DNA of 64,000 nucleotides, from assembly GCA_946811695.1 (NCBI GenBank), contig OX328132.1, positions 100,048,935-100,112,934 on the forward strand, read 5' to 3'. Below, in pieces: positions 41,782 to 54,213 of the stretch (position 1 is its first letter; every line of letters starts with the position of its first letter). Source of the stretch: Gonocerus acuteangulatus (taxonomy: Eukaryota; Arthropoda; Insecta; Hemiptera; Coreidae). The translations under genes and the position numbers were made by a program. Below the pieces are notes generated by a model. That model was not told the DNA's origin. It saw only the letters and a list, made by a program, of their open reading frames with translations, and did no database searches.

Positions 41782-41920
41782 TATACATATATATACAAAT
41801 TTGAACCACCGTTATTTTCGGTCTCTAGGGGTTCTGAAACGCGAAATTTTCTAGTCGGCACTTCCGGATTGTTTCATTGTATCAACCTTATAAGCGGGGT
41901 TCCTCCCTATGGGGGAGGGA
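38858..41920 (+). mobile_element. TA-core repeat family, 3.06-kb copy (copy 7)
   Basis: This copy is almost identical to the one at 4172-7221, including the same internal MITE at the same site, the 349-bp duplication and the TA array (41718-41773). Small differences are scattered; for example, a 12-base stretch at 39827 is absent from the other copy. The right end is cut within the terminal hairpin at 41920, where CA-rich sequence begins, so the CGCGCTAAAA end is missing. Confidence 0.88.
39138..39394. mobile_element. hAT-type MITE, shared with copy at 4464
   Basis: The same element with the same TACAGAAG flanks (39130-39137 and 39395-39402) as the one at 4464-4717. It therefore was inside the larger repeat before the repeat was copied. 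Confidence 0.88.
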
Positions 41921-42330
41921 ACACACACACGCACGCATTTACACACAGTGACAGATCTATACATATATCCACTTATGAGCTCGACTTGCAGACACTGCAC
42001 TATCTTAGTACGTTTACATAACGCCCTTATCCCTGGTGTGATTTGAAAACCTTAGTGAAATAACTCCTTACATATTTTAAAATATATGACTTTCTATGGA
42101 ATAGAAATGCTTGAAATTTTGCTTTAATTGATAAATTTATTTGACTGTTAAACAAATTTATTCGCAGGACTGAAATCTCCGCGAGAAACTAGATTGCCCT
42201 AATGCAAAGAAAGAGGCAGTAGTTCATTGTAGGTGAAAATGATCCACTAGATCTTTTACTCGACTTCGGCTTGTATTTTAGACTCGCGCATTCACAGACA
42301 CAAACAAGTAACTTCTTTCTTATTTACAGG

Positions 42331-42990
42331 GTGCAGTATGAAAGGAATGCACATTTTCTGAAAAAATAATAGATTAATTAATTGTACATGAACAAGTGTT
42401 TAAAATTCATCAAAATACTCTCCTGCAGTATCAATACACTTGCGGATGCACCCTGAAACCTCTTCATTGGAATGATTGTTAGAAACGTTGTGACATGTTT
42501 TCCATGGAATCCCCATGCTTTCCTTCTAGCTCTCTATTCAGTCGGGTGAACTAAGTCGCTAAGAGCTAAAGGGACTGCGGGACCACCAAGTTTTTGTCTG
42601 GTTCAGGAAGTTCGTAACGATGAAGGCCTTGTGGATCTTGGCCCTGCCTTGAGCTTCGTCCACGTAAAAGACTGTGTTGACTTAATTCCTTGGACGTCAA
42701 AAAATACATCGTTTTTGATGCGAGATTTGCTCTTTCGAACTTTCTTGAGCCAAATTTTGTTTGCCAATCGCTATTCTGCCTCTTCGATTAGGATAGTTAC
42801 TCGGCCATCCAAGATTCCACTCCGCTTACGACAAAGTTAAGAAAGTACGGCTTATTTGAATCATATTCATCATTTATTAGCAGCATGAAACTCGAAGTTC
42901 TTTCTGGTTTTCCGTCAACACTTTCGGCGCGAGCTTCGGGTAGATCCTCACCCACTATTGCATGTGTCACAAATGAGAACAATCTTAGGG
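42331..42990 (-). pseudogene. Degenerate DNA-transposon relic, mariner-like C-terminus
   Basis: On the minus strand a frame ending near 42410 reads SNEEVSGCIRKCIDTAGEYFDEF, stop, which resembles the end of mariner-group transposases. The strand then runs to ATACTGCACCCTGTA, a possible terminus (CAGGGTGCAGTATG on the plus strand). Upstream frames (42982-42797) show YFLNFVVSGVESWMAE without a recognised domain. The call rests on weak similarity. Confidence 0.4.
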
Positions 42991-43188
42991 TATCAGAGAT
43001 TTGCTGGATCTGAATAGACGGTCAAAACACAAAGTTTTGACGCACGTCTTTCTATTCAGACTGCTCGGGGAAACCTCTTTTCTTAACTTGAACTAGCTTG
43101 TTTTACTTCAACATTAACAACTAACGCAAATTCTTGCTAAATAAATAATGTTAAATCCTGTAACCACACAGCACTTCTTCTGTTGCAG

Positions 43189-43759
43189 ACACGGTGTAAT
43201 AACTGTGAGAAAGTATTTTGCTGTCCTGAGCACAGGAGAAAACACGAAGTAGACATCCACAGCTTCCGGAGAAAAAAGGTAGCGCAGAAGGTAAAACCTT
43301 ACCGACATATTGAGTCTTATGCTCTAGAAATGCGAAAATCGTTTTTATACTTAGAAGACAAGAGTGCGAGAATCGATAATTACGGAAGGAAACGGAAGCT
43401 TGTTAACATTACAAAGACTCTAGTCGAAACGACTGCAACTGAAGTACAACTCTCAGAGAGGAAAATTCTGATCCCGGTGAGTAGGAGGCAAGAGAAAGGC
43501 ACGATTATCACAGAAGTGAAGCAGGACACGTTGGCCCTCGATGGTGTGATCAGTCCTAATCAAGTGATTTCGGACAGTGAGCTGATAAGCCCGGTAGAGT
43601 CTATTTCGAAAAATGACGCTCCGATGAGCTTTGTCAGTCCAGGTGATAACAATTTACTTGAATCAGACAAGGTATTTACTACAAGCACCCCAATATTGGA
43701 ACAGGGGCAGCTCGTTGCACTTGGAACGAACTCTACTCCACTTCAGTCGGCAAAGAAAA
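43189..43759 (+). CDS. Zinc-finger gene, internal exon with C2H2 finger
   Basis: The exon follows a TTCTTCTGTTGCAG acceptor and starts in phase 0 (ACA CGG TGT). It ends in phase 1 at a GTAAGT donor. Residues 3-24 form one C2H2 finger: C-x2-C-x12-H-x4-H, with RRKH and DIH around the histidines. A basic stretch (HSFRRKKVAQKVKPYRHIES) follows, then about 120 residues rich in Ser, Thr, Val and acidic residues. A single finger with a basic tail suggests nucleic-acid binding in the nucleus; this is inference. Upstream exons including the start were not found, so the N-terminus is missing. I do not recognise the orthologue. Confidence 0.8.
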
Positions 43760-44146
43760 GTAAGTTTTTTATTTTTTATTTAATGCTGAAAATTTAGGTA
43801 CAGAATCACATACACAGGGTACAGAGTCCAATGATGAAACCCACATTTCTTCCGAATTAAATGATTAATATCCTTCCTATTATTACACATATTTACTTCC
43901 TTCATTGATATACTTTTTTTTCTTACAATCAATGGATTTAGTGCGAATGATCTTTCGTTCGTTGTATATGCCCAATTAATCTCATCTCGATTCTACGATT
44001 GCCAATTGATTGATTTTTTAACTTAATTAGATCCCTCTCAGAGAAGACAAACCTCTACTCTAGATACCTAATACTATAACTTCACATGGTAATACTGAAG
44101 TTTAGCCTCCTCCAAACCGATTATTTTCAATTTTTTTACTATAACG

Positions 44147-44720
44147 TATTTTAAACACGAATCCGTTTAAAAAAGCTCTCAACTAGGAAAGAAGTTATTA
44201 AGCACTAAATTTCACTGTTATGGAGGTTATAAAAGCTGGCGTAAACAACGTATTTGTGAACATGCACATGTCCGTCGAATCTTGTCGCTTATGCGTTTCC
44301 GCTCGCTACGCCCGCTCAAGAAGATATCAAAACTCCAGTCAATCCAACTCGGTAAATTAATAGAATTCTATTAATTTTAGTGAGTTGGATTGACTAGAGT
44401 TTTGATATCTTCTTGAGCGAGCGGAAACGCATAGAACGTATGCCCACAAGCGACATGTTACGACGGTTGAGGAGCCCCTTAAAATTTACAATTATTTTTG
44501 AATAAATAGTTTAGCAACATTTCAAATGAGAGTTGTTTGTTTCCCAATTTTACATTCCTGCGCATGCGCATGTTTACAAATACGTTGTTCACGCTAGCTT
44601 TCTTAACCCGGATAACAGTGAACTTAAGTGCTTAATAACTTCTTTCCTAGTTGAAAGCGACGTTTGTTTTTAACGGATTCGTGTTTAGTGCATCAAAATA
44701 CTTTATAGCGCAAAATGTGA
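44147..44720. mobile_element. Foldback element with near-perfect central palindrome
   Basis: Outer arms share AACACGAATCCGTT, AACTAGGAAAGAAGTTATTA and AACAACGTATTTGTGAACATG-type sequence in inverted orientation. The centre (about 44285-44440) is a strong palindrome around ATAGAATTCTAT; both halves contain the block GATATCTTCTTGAGCGAGCG. It is the second member of the family at 28655-29854 and lies in an intron of the zinc-finger gene. Confidence 0.8.
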
Positions 44721-45127
44721 AAATAATCAGTTCGTAGGAAGCTACACTTCAGAGTTACCCTTTACTAGTCTAAGTTACATTCCTATAAATATAGATTTGG
44801 CGATTTAAAATCTCTTCCTTGCTTGAAAAAATGTCCTATGATGTTTTCAGCTGTCCTCTACACCTAGACACTATAGGACATACTTATCATTATACAGCAG
44901 TGTCTTCATGAGCTTTTTATTCTAGCCTGTATCTGCAGTCCATAGTTGTCGGAGCCCAGCATTTGTTACTTTTTCTCCAATAAAATCAGTACTATGAGCT
45001 CTAGTATTTTATTTCTTTTGATTTATAGTATTCTGAGACTTGCCTTCTAACATCTGTTTTTGTTGTGTTCTTTTTCAATATTACGCATTATATTTTTTTT
45101 TATGTACTAATGTTGTCATGTCTGTAG

Positions 45128-45298
45128 GTGCTCTTCGGTTAAACCGTGGCTTGAATCTTGCAAAGAGGAAGGTGACTTTTCATGACACAGTGGACAGCCT
45201 ATACACAACAGCCAAAGAAGAGAATCCTTCACTCTCAAGCAATGGAATCCTCTCGACGGTTGCCAATGTTTTTCAGGCTGCCATATGCACTATAGCAG
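45128..45298 (+). CDS. Zinc-finger gene, second visible exon
   Basis: A TGTCTGTAG acceptor and a GTAACA donor frame 171 bp. It completes a Ser codon from the previous exon and reads ALRLNRGLNLAKRKVTFHD, then VDSLYTTAKEENPSLSS and STVANVFQAAICTIA. The basic LNLAKRKVTFHDTV segment looks conserved in style, but I cannot name a domain. It ends in phase 1. The 1.37-kb intron before it carries a foldback element. Confidence 0.75.
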
Positions 45299-45757
45299 GT
45301 AACATTCCTTTTATAGGCTATAATTTAAGGTACTTTAAAAGCTAAGATAACCTCTTCTTTAAATATTTGTCATCACATCTGTACAAAAAAATATGCAGAA
45401 CTCCTACAAGCTGAAGAGTTCGAAGAAATGATTAAAAATGACTTTTAAGGCTGTGTGTATGTATATATATATATATGACTGTAATTTGGACAAAACCAAA
45501 ATTCTGGAAGCCTACAAAACCTGCTAAAAACCTAGGAAGCTTTAAGGGCCTGCCCTTTACAAAAAGAGAATATGTAACAGGACTAGGTGTGAATTGGAAT
45601 TTTCTCATATTCTGCATACTGTCAATGATACTTTGAATATACAGGAAATATCCAGGGCCACTGAACCTACCAGTACATTCTTTGGGTTTTGTATTATAAT
45701 ATATAATCTACTTTAATTAGTTCATATTAAATGATTTTTTCCCCTGTATTTCGGAAG

Positions 45758-45927
45758 GTGTAGGTGAGGAAAAGGTATCATCTGAGTGGTCCAACACTGA
45801 AGTGAAGCAAATGCAACTTCGGCATTCAAACCCTCTGAGCCAGGAGCCCCAGTTCCAAGACGAGATCAAAGCAAGGAGGCCCCTACACACAAACAGATTT
45901 GCATCAAGGGGAGCTTTGTTCCACTGA
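45758..45927 (+). CDS. Zinc-finger gene, terminal exon
   Basis: The exon completes a Gly codon and reads GEEKVSSEWSNTEVKQM through to RFASRGALFH and a TGA at 45925-45927. Two AG acceptors six bases apart (45757 and 45763) both keep the frame, so splicing may include or skip a Val-Gly pair. AATAAA signals follow at 46032 and 46111. With the two earlier exons this gives about 304 residues of the C-terminal part of the protein. Confidence 0.75.
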
Positions 45928-46031
45928 TCATGTTTGATATTTACATTTTTGTTTATTGGCTGTTATTCATTTAAATAAGTGTAATATTTGTGATTATATT
46001 TATGATGACTGTTAATTTGGGGTAGATTATT

Positions 46032-46116
46032 AATAAAATGTTCACCAGCTGCAAAGAATACTTATTAATAACTTAATTCTTCCTACGTGTTGTGAACTAG
46101 TTGATTTTTAAATAAA
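46032..46116 (+). terminator. Polyadenylation signals of the zinc-finger gene
   Basis: AATAAA at 46032-46037 and again at 46111-46116, 105 and 184 bp after the stop codon. Both are plausible; which is used cannot be told. Confidence 0.55.
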
Positions 46117-46365
46117 GTTTCACTTCCATTCACGTTCTTATTATAACCCTCTTTAATGCTAAGGGCTGTTACTTTTTCATTAATATATAACCCTTCACAT
46201 TTGATTAACTAAACCAAATACTGTTAATAATCAATAATATAGAGCTTCTAATATTGTTTCCATAATTTTTCTGTCCATTAATGGCTTAACCGTGGTGGGC
46301 ATTTTGTTTTTTATCTATCCTATTGTTTTGTTTTATTTATTGACTTTAAATTGACTATCTTTTCT

Positions 46366-46414
46366 CTCTCTCTCACTCTCTCCCCCCCCCCCTTTCTCTC
46401 CCCCCTCTCTTTCC

Positions 46415-46473
<59 letters not shown>

Positions 46474-46503
46474 GTAGTATATATAAATATGTATGTGTGT
46501 GTG
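46366..46503. repeat. CT-rich tract and (TA)n microsatellite
   Basis: A polypyrimidine CT/C stretch (46366-46417) runs into a TA array (46420-46464) and a GTAT/TGTG tail. Confidence 0.9.
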
Positions 46504-47107
46504 CGTTAACCTCCTTATTTTTTTAATTTTAAGTTCTTGCAGTTTATTGATTGCCTAGATATTCGATAAAAATATTAAAAGTATCTTTTTTAGCACTTAT
46601 CATTCCTGTCGAAACATTAAAACACTGACCAAGACAAATAAAATTATTATAGACACTGGTGAGACTTGTGGAAATCAATTCAAATTTTTCTAAAATAGAA
46701 ATTTAGCTCATTAATGCTAGAAACCTTTCGGGTTTCAAAATGAGTATTAGTTGTTTTTTTAATCCCTTTCCAATACAAACAAACTTAGGTTAGTTGCTAT
46801 TTTTACAATAATATTATGCTTCCAAGCCTCCTTTTCCTCATCAGTTGGGTTAAAATCAAAATAAATAATTTGAATTGGGTAAAAAATAATCCTGTGCCTT
46901 TGGTTTCATCTTGGAGAAGATTTATAATTTAATACAGGAGTCTTATAGATTTTATTTTGGCAAAGATAAGACATAAGCCGTTTTCATATAAAATAATTGA
47001 CGTTGAATTAATTGAAGGGGAAATTAAATGATGATTTAATGTGTGGGCAGACAATTCAATACTAGGTAGAGGATCAGAAAATTAAGACTGCATCTTATTC
47101 TCTTATT

Positions 47108-47157
47108 TTTTTTTTCCTTTTCTTTTGGTGCATCTACTGCTGAGGTCATTAGCACCA
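47108..47157 (-). mobile_element. Ultra-short SINE-B tail insertion
   Basis: CTTATTCTCTTATT is duplicated at 47094-47107 and 47158-47171 (14 bp, perfect). The 50-bp insert is a T-rich tract followed by GGTGCATCTACTGCTGAGGT, the reverse complement of the SINE-B end. Confidence 0.8.
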
Positions 47158-47171
47158 CTTATTCTCTTATT

Positions 47172-48359
47172 AAAATCATAATTCTTATGGCAAATAAAAG
47201 TTTAAGCACTCAGCGAATAAATTACATGCATTCACACAATCTGGTCTGGATATATCCTGATTTGTCATACAAAATTTTGAAATAAAAACTATAATACATT
47301 TATTGAATTGTATATTTTAAGAATCAATATGAAAAAAAAAACACATTTAAAATAACTTTTATTTTTAAAGTGCCGTGGAAATGTTTTATTTTTCTTATCT
47401 GAAATAAGTAATTTTCAAATCTTAAGTTTTAGAAAAACTAACCCGGCAGGCTGGGATTTTGACCCTTGGCTTAATATCAAAGCATGATAAGTTATTTCAG
47501 CTGATTAAGCCAGTCTTTAGATAGAGAACTAAGTAGTATATTTATCTGAAGTTAAAACTTAATTAAGCTGTTAAATGTCTCTGAAGTAGTTATCCAGACA
47601 AGTTTTTTCAATTGCATCACTCCTTTTGTTTCATTTTCTCCCAGTTAAATAATTATTACAGAAAAGTATAATTTTAGAATAGTTCTAGAATATACCAACA
47701 CTTTTTTAGAATAAGCCTCTATTCAATTATGAAAATTTGTTTGGTTTCTTGAAAATGTTTAAATTTTGTAATATTTAATCTAATTGTTGATACTTCTAAT
47801 ATTTATTGTAGTCATAATAATCAAATTTTATTATATTTAGCAAGAATCTTGGAATTCATTGCTGTTAATAATACTTTCTATAGTATTTATCCTTTATTAC
47901 ATGGAAAATGTATTTTATATAAACAGTGTAACAAATATTTAGCTGTCATCTTGGAATATTTAAAGTTTATTTCAGAAAAGATTTAATTCGTTATTACAGT
48001 TTAAACATTATTTCTAATTTCACTTTTTTATAAGAGAATCATTCTTCCATAGACATAGTAATAATAATACTTCAGCCAATTGGTGAAGTAGTATTCTAAA
48101 GACTGAATGTGGCAGCTGAGCTAGCCTGTAGAAAAAAGAGTCCCTATTAGTGCTATCAATCAAAATATATAGGTTATATTTGACAGAAATAAAGTAATTA
48201 TATTGTACTTTTAGTCTATTTATTAGAACCCCTGCCATTAATCCATGAAAATTATTTACACTTTTCATGATTAACGGCGTATCAACTATTGGGCTTTTAA
48301 CGCTGGGCTATCTGGACCTAACCTATGGGAACCGGTTCAGTCAACGTGGCTATGGCCGT
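47172..48359. other. AT-rich DNA with no recognisable feature
   Basis: No gene, RNA or repeat terminus was recognised. A TA array follows at 48364-48416. Confidence 0.5.
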
Positions 48360-48362
48360 TGG

Positions 48363-48420
<58 letters not shown>

Positions 48421-48971
48421 ACTATTAGGGGGCGTGTTTTCTCCATTTCCAAGGTTTTTCATTTACTTTAGGATTTATATCCAACTGAAATAAATAATTT
48501 ATATATGTACATATCAATGCACATACAAGATATGAAAGAATTATCATATGACTCATGCTATAGCCAGCAATACAGCATGATTCTTTCTAATTCCCTTTTG
48601 CTGGCTAGGTAATGCCCTCACATTACTTCACTATGCATGTGTCTGAAACATTTTTTGTGTTTTTTCTTGGCCACTGCCAGACAGGAGACTGAGGAGGATC
48701 ACTCTTCTCCGAGCTCAAGTAAGTGCTTGATAGTATACTTCTTAAATATCAGTGATGTTAAAAGGTAGCATGGCTTCCAATGTTGGAAAAAAATATTCCC
48801 TCTGGAGCAGCTCTCACTCCAGATTTGTGTGAGTCTAGTGACATCTTTTGTTTCACCTCATTGTGTGGATAGTGCATTTTATACCTGCTCTATTTCATTA
48901 TTACTTTGAAGTCAAAGTTTGTTGTTCAGCGTGAATTTTTGTTGGCAATTCTTCTATGTAAGAATTAATTG

Positions 48972-49316
48972 GGGGGCGAGGTTAGCTCAGAGGTAGAGCA
49001 CTGGACTAAATGCTGGAGGAGCAGAGTTCAAATCCCGAGCAAGCACTAAAGATTTTTATCTCCTGATGTCTTCGTTCATAGGTTGGATTCGGCCTCCCTG
49101 ACCATCCCTTGGCCAATCCAGCCTTTAAATAATTTATTAATGAGTACCTTGGTGCTAATAACCCTAGCATTCGCAGCAGCAAGGGGAAAATCAGGCGGTC
49201 GGAGTAATAGTAATGTCCATACTATCTCTCTCGAGCGCCATATGGTGATGAACCAGATAACTCTATAGCATCTGCCCCTCATGGCCTGTTTTGGGAATGA
49301 TTTTTTTTCTTTTTTT
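48972..49316 (+). mobile_element. SINE-A copy, plus strand, full length
   Basis: AAGAATTAATTG at 48960-48971 and 49317-49328 is a perfect 12-bp target duplication. The insert starts GGGGGCGAGGTTAGCTCAGA (A box), has B box GAGTTCAAATCCC, and ends TTTTGGGAATGATTTTTTTT with a T-rich tail. It is not a functional tRNA gene: no acceptor-stem partner follows the B box. Confidence 0.92.
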
Positions 49317-49328
49317 AAGAATTAATTG

Positions 49329-49813
49329 ATGTTGCCATGGCCCTCACTTGCTCTTCTGTTATATGTGACATTTTCTCCTATTGTTTTGTCTCTAAAATAT
49401 ATCCATCATTTTCTTTCTAATCTTAACATATTATTATCCCAGTGTTTACTCAACCTTAAATTGGTTCTAAAAAGTTACCTTTCTCTTTTTTGAATTTGAT
49501 CTTAGTCAGTTTTTCTATTAAGAACTAATGTTTCAGATGCATACAGGCATTCTGGTTTAATTACGATGTGTAGTGTCTGAGTTTTGCACTCTTAGGGAAT
49601 GATTATTTATAATAAATGTTTTGTCTTAATCTGAAGGGTGACATCATATTTTGACAAAGTGCTCATTCGCAAATTGTTCTAAGACAGATCTTTGGATAAT
49701 TTCTCCAAGAAATTGATGAAACCTTTTTATTTTTTATTTCTTTCGTGCTTAAAGATTTTGGGTGAGTTTTAAGAATGGCCATGTATTCTGTATTCCAAAA
49801 AATATCTGTAGAC

Positions 49814-49860
<47 letters not shown>

Positions 49861-51063
49861 GCACAGAAACAAATAGTTTCTTAGAAGAGTAAAACACAAT
49901 AGAAAGTGCCTTTTTTTATTAGATGTAAGTAAAATAAATGAAAGAAGAATAAACAAGCCGCACAATTAGAAAGTGAGAAAAATATTAATATTCTAAACAA
50001 ACATTGATTAATATAACAAATGTTTCTCTAGTAGTTTAAAAACATTAATCAGTGAAGCACAGTATTCAAGAATACGTTTTCACAACCATGAGCAATTGGC
50101 ATCAAACATATATATAGCCAATTTTATATAGATTTATAATAATCTATTCCAGGGCATTAACAAATTTAAAAAAAGTTATCAACAAAAAAATGGATTGTCT
50201 GATGAAGCAGAATGGAATTTCTACAAAATATTACGCAAATAAACCTAATAAGGATATTACCCTAAGGACATTACCTCAGCCTAAAGGATATATTACCCAG
50301 GGAATACATCCTTATAGGATATATTACCTAGGATATGCATACTTAGAAAAGCGTTTTCCCAGCTTGCGATTTTCAAGCATTACATTTCCAAAAAAAAAAT
50401 ATTAATAATAACAATTAATTTGTATAGAAAAATAATAATAAATGTTAATTTTGATTTATATCAAAATTTTTCAGTTTATATAGATCTGGTGTTCTGTACT
50501 AATCACACTGAGAAAACATGAAGAATTTAATTTGTGGATGTCTGAACAACGGAAATATTAATTAATTCAAATATTTAAATGAATAGTATGCATATAATAA
50601 TTTAAAAAAAAAAAAAAAGATCCGAGCTGTATGGAAAATTGCAAAAAACCTTGTTGTTTGTTGTTGTATTGTTTACAACGAAAACAGAGAATTCCATTCC
50701 TTAAAAAACAGTTCTAATTTGATCATTAAAATTTTCTTGTGTATAGTCTACATTTTTTTTTTTTTATTTATTTTTTTTTTTTTTTAGGGTGATTCGACTA
50801 CCCTAGGCCATTAGCACCAATATGTACATATTGAAATGAAAACTTTTATCTGGTTTTGTGGATAAGCAGAAATATAATGAAAGTGTTATGAAATGTATTA
50901 AAACTATTTACTTTTATACACTAGTTGTATACAATGTATACAACCAATAGATCTACAAATAAATATAATTTTTAATGACAGACTTAAAATATTAACAACA
51001 TGCAATTATACTTCAAATTGACAATGAAGCAAGGCGAAACTAGAAGATTCATAATGATCCTAG
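49329..51063. other. AT-rich DNA with small repeats
   Basis: It holds a TA array (49818-49856) and a SINE-like tail at about 50752-50820 (T tracts then GGTGATTCGACTACCCTAGG and CCATTAGCACC). No gene was recognised. Confidence 0.5.
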
Positions 51064-51305
51064 CATGGGCATATATATAAGGGGGGATGCACCCCCCCCC
51101 CTCGACATTTGATTTCATCGGTAAAAATGTGTTATAAAAACCTCAAAAATAAATTAAATAAGATCACTTAGTTCACAAAAAGAATATTGTTTTTGAGCAT
51201 TTTAGTTGGCTGACTATTCCCAGTTCTAGGTTGTAAGTATTCAATACCCCTCAAATCCCATGGTGTTCCCAGATCCCCTAAAATTATTTCCTATATACGC
51301 CCCTG
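51064..51305. mobile_element. hAT-type MITE, 242 bp, diverged
   Basis: It starts CATGGGCATATATATAAGGG and ends CTATATACGCCCCTG. The 8-bp flanks GATCCTAG (51056-51063) and AATCCTAG (51306-51313) differ at one base. Its internal sequence (AATAAATTAAATAAGATCAC) matches the other copies. Confidence 0.82.
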
Positions 51306-52458
51306 AATCCTAGGTCACATGAATAGAAATATATTGATTTAATTTCCTTTTGAAAACATTTAAAAATTATAATTTAAATGTATCAATTTGATCCCATTAC
51401 TATATGATTTTTCTATGGATTACAACAATATCTCTCAGATCCTTAGATGAAATCAGGAAAGGTTAAGAAAGGACTTTACTGAGAAAATGATACACGTCTT
51501 AGAGGTAACAGAGATTTTATTCTGTCCTATGTTGAATGTATTTTGTTTCAGTTTTCTAGTATTTCTCTCAAACAGCTTGGATTAGTATCATATTTAAACT
51601 TTTTGAGGCTCCAGACTTAGTTTTTAGTACTTTGAGTTAATTTTCAGCAAATATATGTGGGTTCAAAATATGTCCATGGTGCTAAATTTTAATAATGAAA
51701 AATAAGCCATTACTAAAAAACAGGTTCTTTATGCAAACTTTTTTTTTTTTTTAATTTTCAAGAATTGAATTAAGCATATTAATGTACTTTCAAAAGAGTA
51801 ACATCATTTTTACAGTGGTTTATATAAAATGAATGTACTGTTTATTCTTAAGAGAAGTGCAGGATGAATAATCTTTCATTGTTAATGAGTAAGAAGTAAG
51901 TGAATATTTATTAACTAGTCGAGAAATTAGCAAATAAGTGGGAATAAGTGGGGGGAATTTCATATCATAGCATTCTATGATATGAAATTTGCCATTCAAT
52001 CACATTTTTACAAATAATGTTTCTCTGAAAACATCTTTAGTTTATCACCCCCTTCCCCCATTAATCTTCAGTCATTTAAGCTGCATAAATCTCTGACAGG
52101 TTAGGATTACATTCTTCAGTATTAATTTATTTTATTTTCGTTTTAAAGAAAAGTTGAAGGTGTATCACATTCACTATAATATAATTTATTTTAAGTATAG
52201 ATCATTTTTTTCAAAATAATTTATGTTGCTGCCTTCACTTCTTCTTTATCAGCCCAGAACATGGATGTTTTAGTTTTTATAACTGGACGATGAATAAATA
52301 TTTTTGTTCACATTTTATTTACATGAATGTTACAGTACATGGAAATAAGAAAACATAAATTTGATAACATTTAAATACATTTTTCTAGAATAATGAAATC
52401 ACTAGATTTATTCAAAATTGCTTTTAATTCAAAATAAAACTAAAATGAATGATAAATC

Positions 52459-52494
<36 letters not shown>

Positions 52495-54213
52495 AGACTA
52501 CAATCATACACATGAAGTTGCCATTTGGCTTCAAATGAAGAAATAAGAAGAAAATACAAAATTTTGGTCAAAGAAGTTCATTTTTATATGATACATATTG
52601 TTACATAGTTCTTATGTAATCCCAACTCTACCATCGAGTAGTGAGTACTGTAGGCAATTTAATTGCTGACTCACAAACACGAAGTCAGTTACAACCAGAA
52701 TGCATTATAAAGCGGACAGAATGCATTATAGCGCTTTTACGTAGCTTGCTTATGCATTATCCATAAGTAAGCTACGTAAAAGCGGAAAAATGAACTTTTG
52801 CCATTGAAAAATTTACTTATTTCTTGTACACTTGAAGAAGAACCGCTACCATCCAGCAAAACCAATAAAACCTTTAATTTCACTTGAAATGTTGACATTA
52901 AACTTTCCGTTTCTATTGCCTAGATAACTCGCCCAATGGTAAATATTACATATAATTTACACTATAAACAGTTTTTCTTCTATATTTTCAAGGTAAAACT
53001 ACAGATCACACTATAAGGATTCTTTGGCTCGCCTACTTGAAATATTTAGTTTTTAAGGTACATCACATTTTTAACCTTTTAATAGGTTAATTTTCATCAC
53101 AAGATAATGCAATAGCTTATTACTAATAACACTAATTTTAAATTTTTTCCTTCACTAACAATAGGAGAAATACTATAAGTTCTTCTAAATCTGATGAGTT
53201 AAAATTGTAAAGCATTAGATACAAATAAAAATAAATAAATATATATAAAAAAATTTTTTTCTTCAAAAAAAGTTTTTGTCATATGCTCTCAAATAATTTC
53301 TGGAAAAAGAAAATCAGAAGAAATACTTTATATCTAGAAATCATGAAGTAGTAATACATACAAAAAGGTGAACTTTTATGAGTGTATTATAATGAAACAT
53401 ACTAATTGTACATACTAATTAATAATAAAATTTTTTTAACATACTAATTGAGAATCCCAAAAGACCAAGGTATGACATTTATCCCTCAAAATTGTAAAAT
53501 TCCGAATATTTTAATGCTCTCGAAGGAAATCTATAAATGGATCTATAAAAATTTCAGATTTAATTAATTACAATAGGCCAACATTTATATAGAATGATTT
53601 TTGGGAAATTATCTTCTGTCAAGAATGTTATAATTCCTAATGTTAATTTATTTAAGCTAAATGATAAATAACAATATCTGAGTTAGCTGAAAGAAATCAT
53701 TGTTGTACAAGGAGAAACGGGAGCTTTATGGGTGGTTATAATTTTCAAAATATTAAAAGGGGGGCTGGCCTACCTACTTCAGCATTAGTAAAAGGATACC
53801 CAAGATCTGATTTGGAAAGCAGCTAATGAGAGGTAAGGTTAATGTACAGACCCTAATATTGTGGAAAGAGTTTTTTTAGTCTCATACTTGTTGTATGGAT
53901 GTATTAGTATGTTTCATAAGGAACTGGATTTGTAAAAAAGTAATAATTACAATTATTACGAAATTTTGTTTTCTAAGGGCAACTTACCTAGCCAAAGCCT
54001 AAGTGAAGGTCATAATATGCCTAGATTGTCTTTGTTTCTATATTTTCTGCCCGTCTGATGTTAGAAGTAATTATTACTGCTAAACCTCCGTCACCATTTA
54101 CTGAATCGACCTTCACGAATTCGATACATTCAAAGCAGTATAACTAAATTTAGGGGTGCTCTTAGAATTCCTTGTGATACCCCACAATAATTATCGGTTG
54201 TGTGAGGGTTTAG
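51306..54213. other. AT-rich DNA, two hairpins, no gene
   Basis: A perfect 15-bp hairpin lies at 51956-51989 (AATTTCATATCATAG with a 4-base loop). A 23-bp hairpin with one mismatch lies at 52732-52784 (CGCTTTTACGTAGCTTGCTT…), next to two copies of CAGAATGCATTATA. There is an A run at 52463-52490. No coding region was recognised. Confidence 0.6.

Noticed and set aside
48972..49045. tRNA gene candidates (also near 15730, 18770, 23420, 25990)
   Set aside because: A and B boxes are present but no matching acceptor stem follows, and each is the head of a SINE with target duplications.
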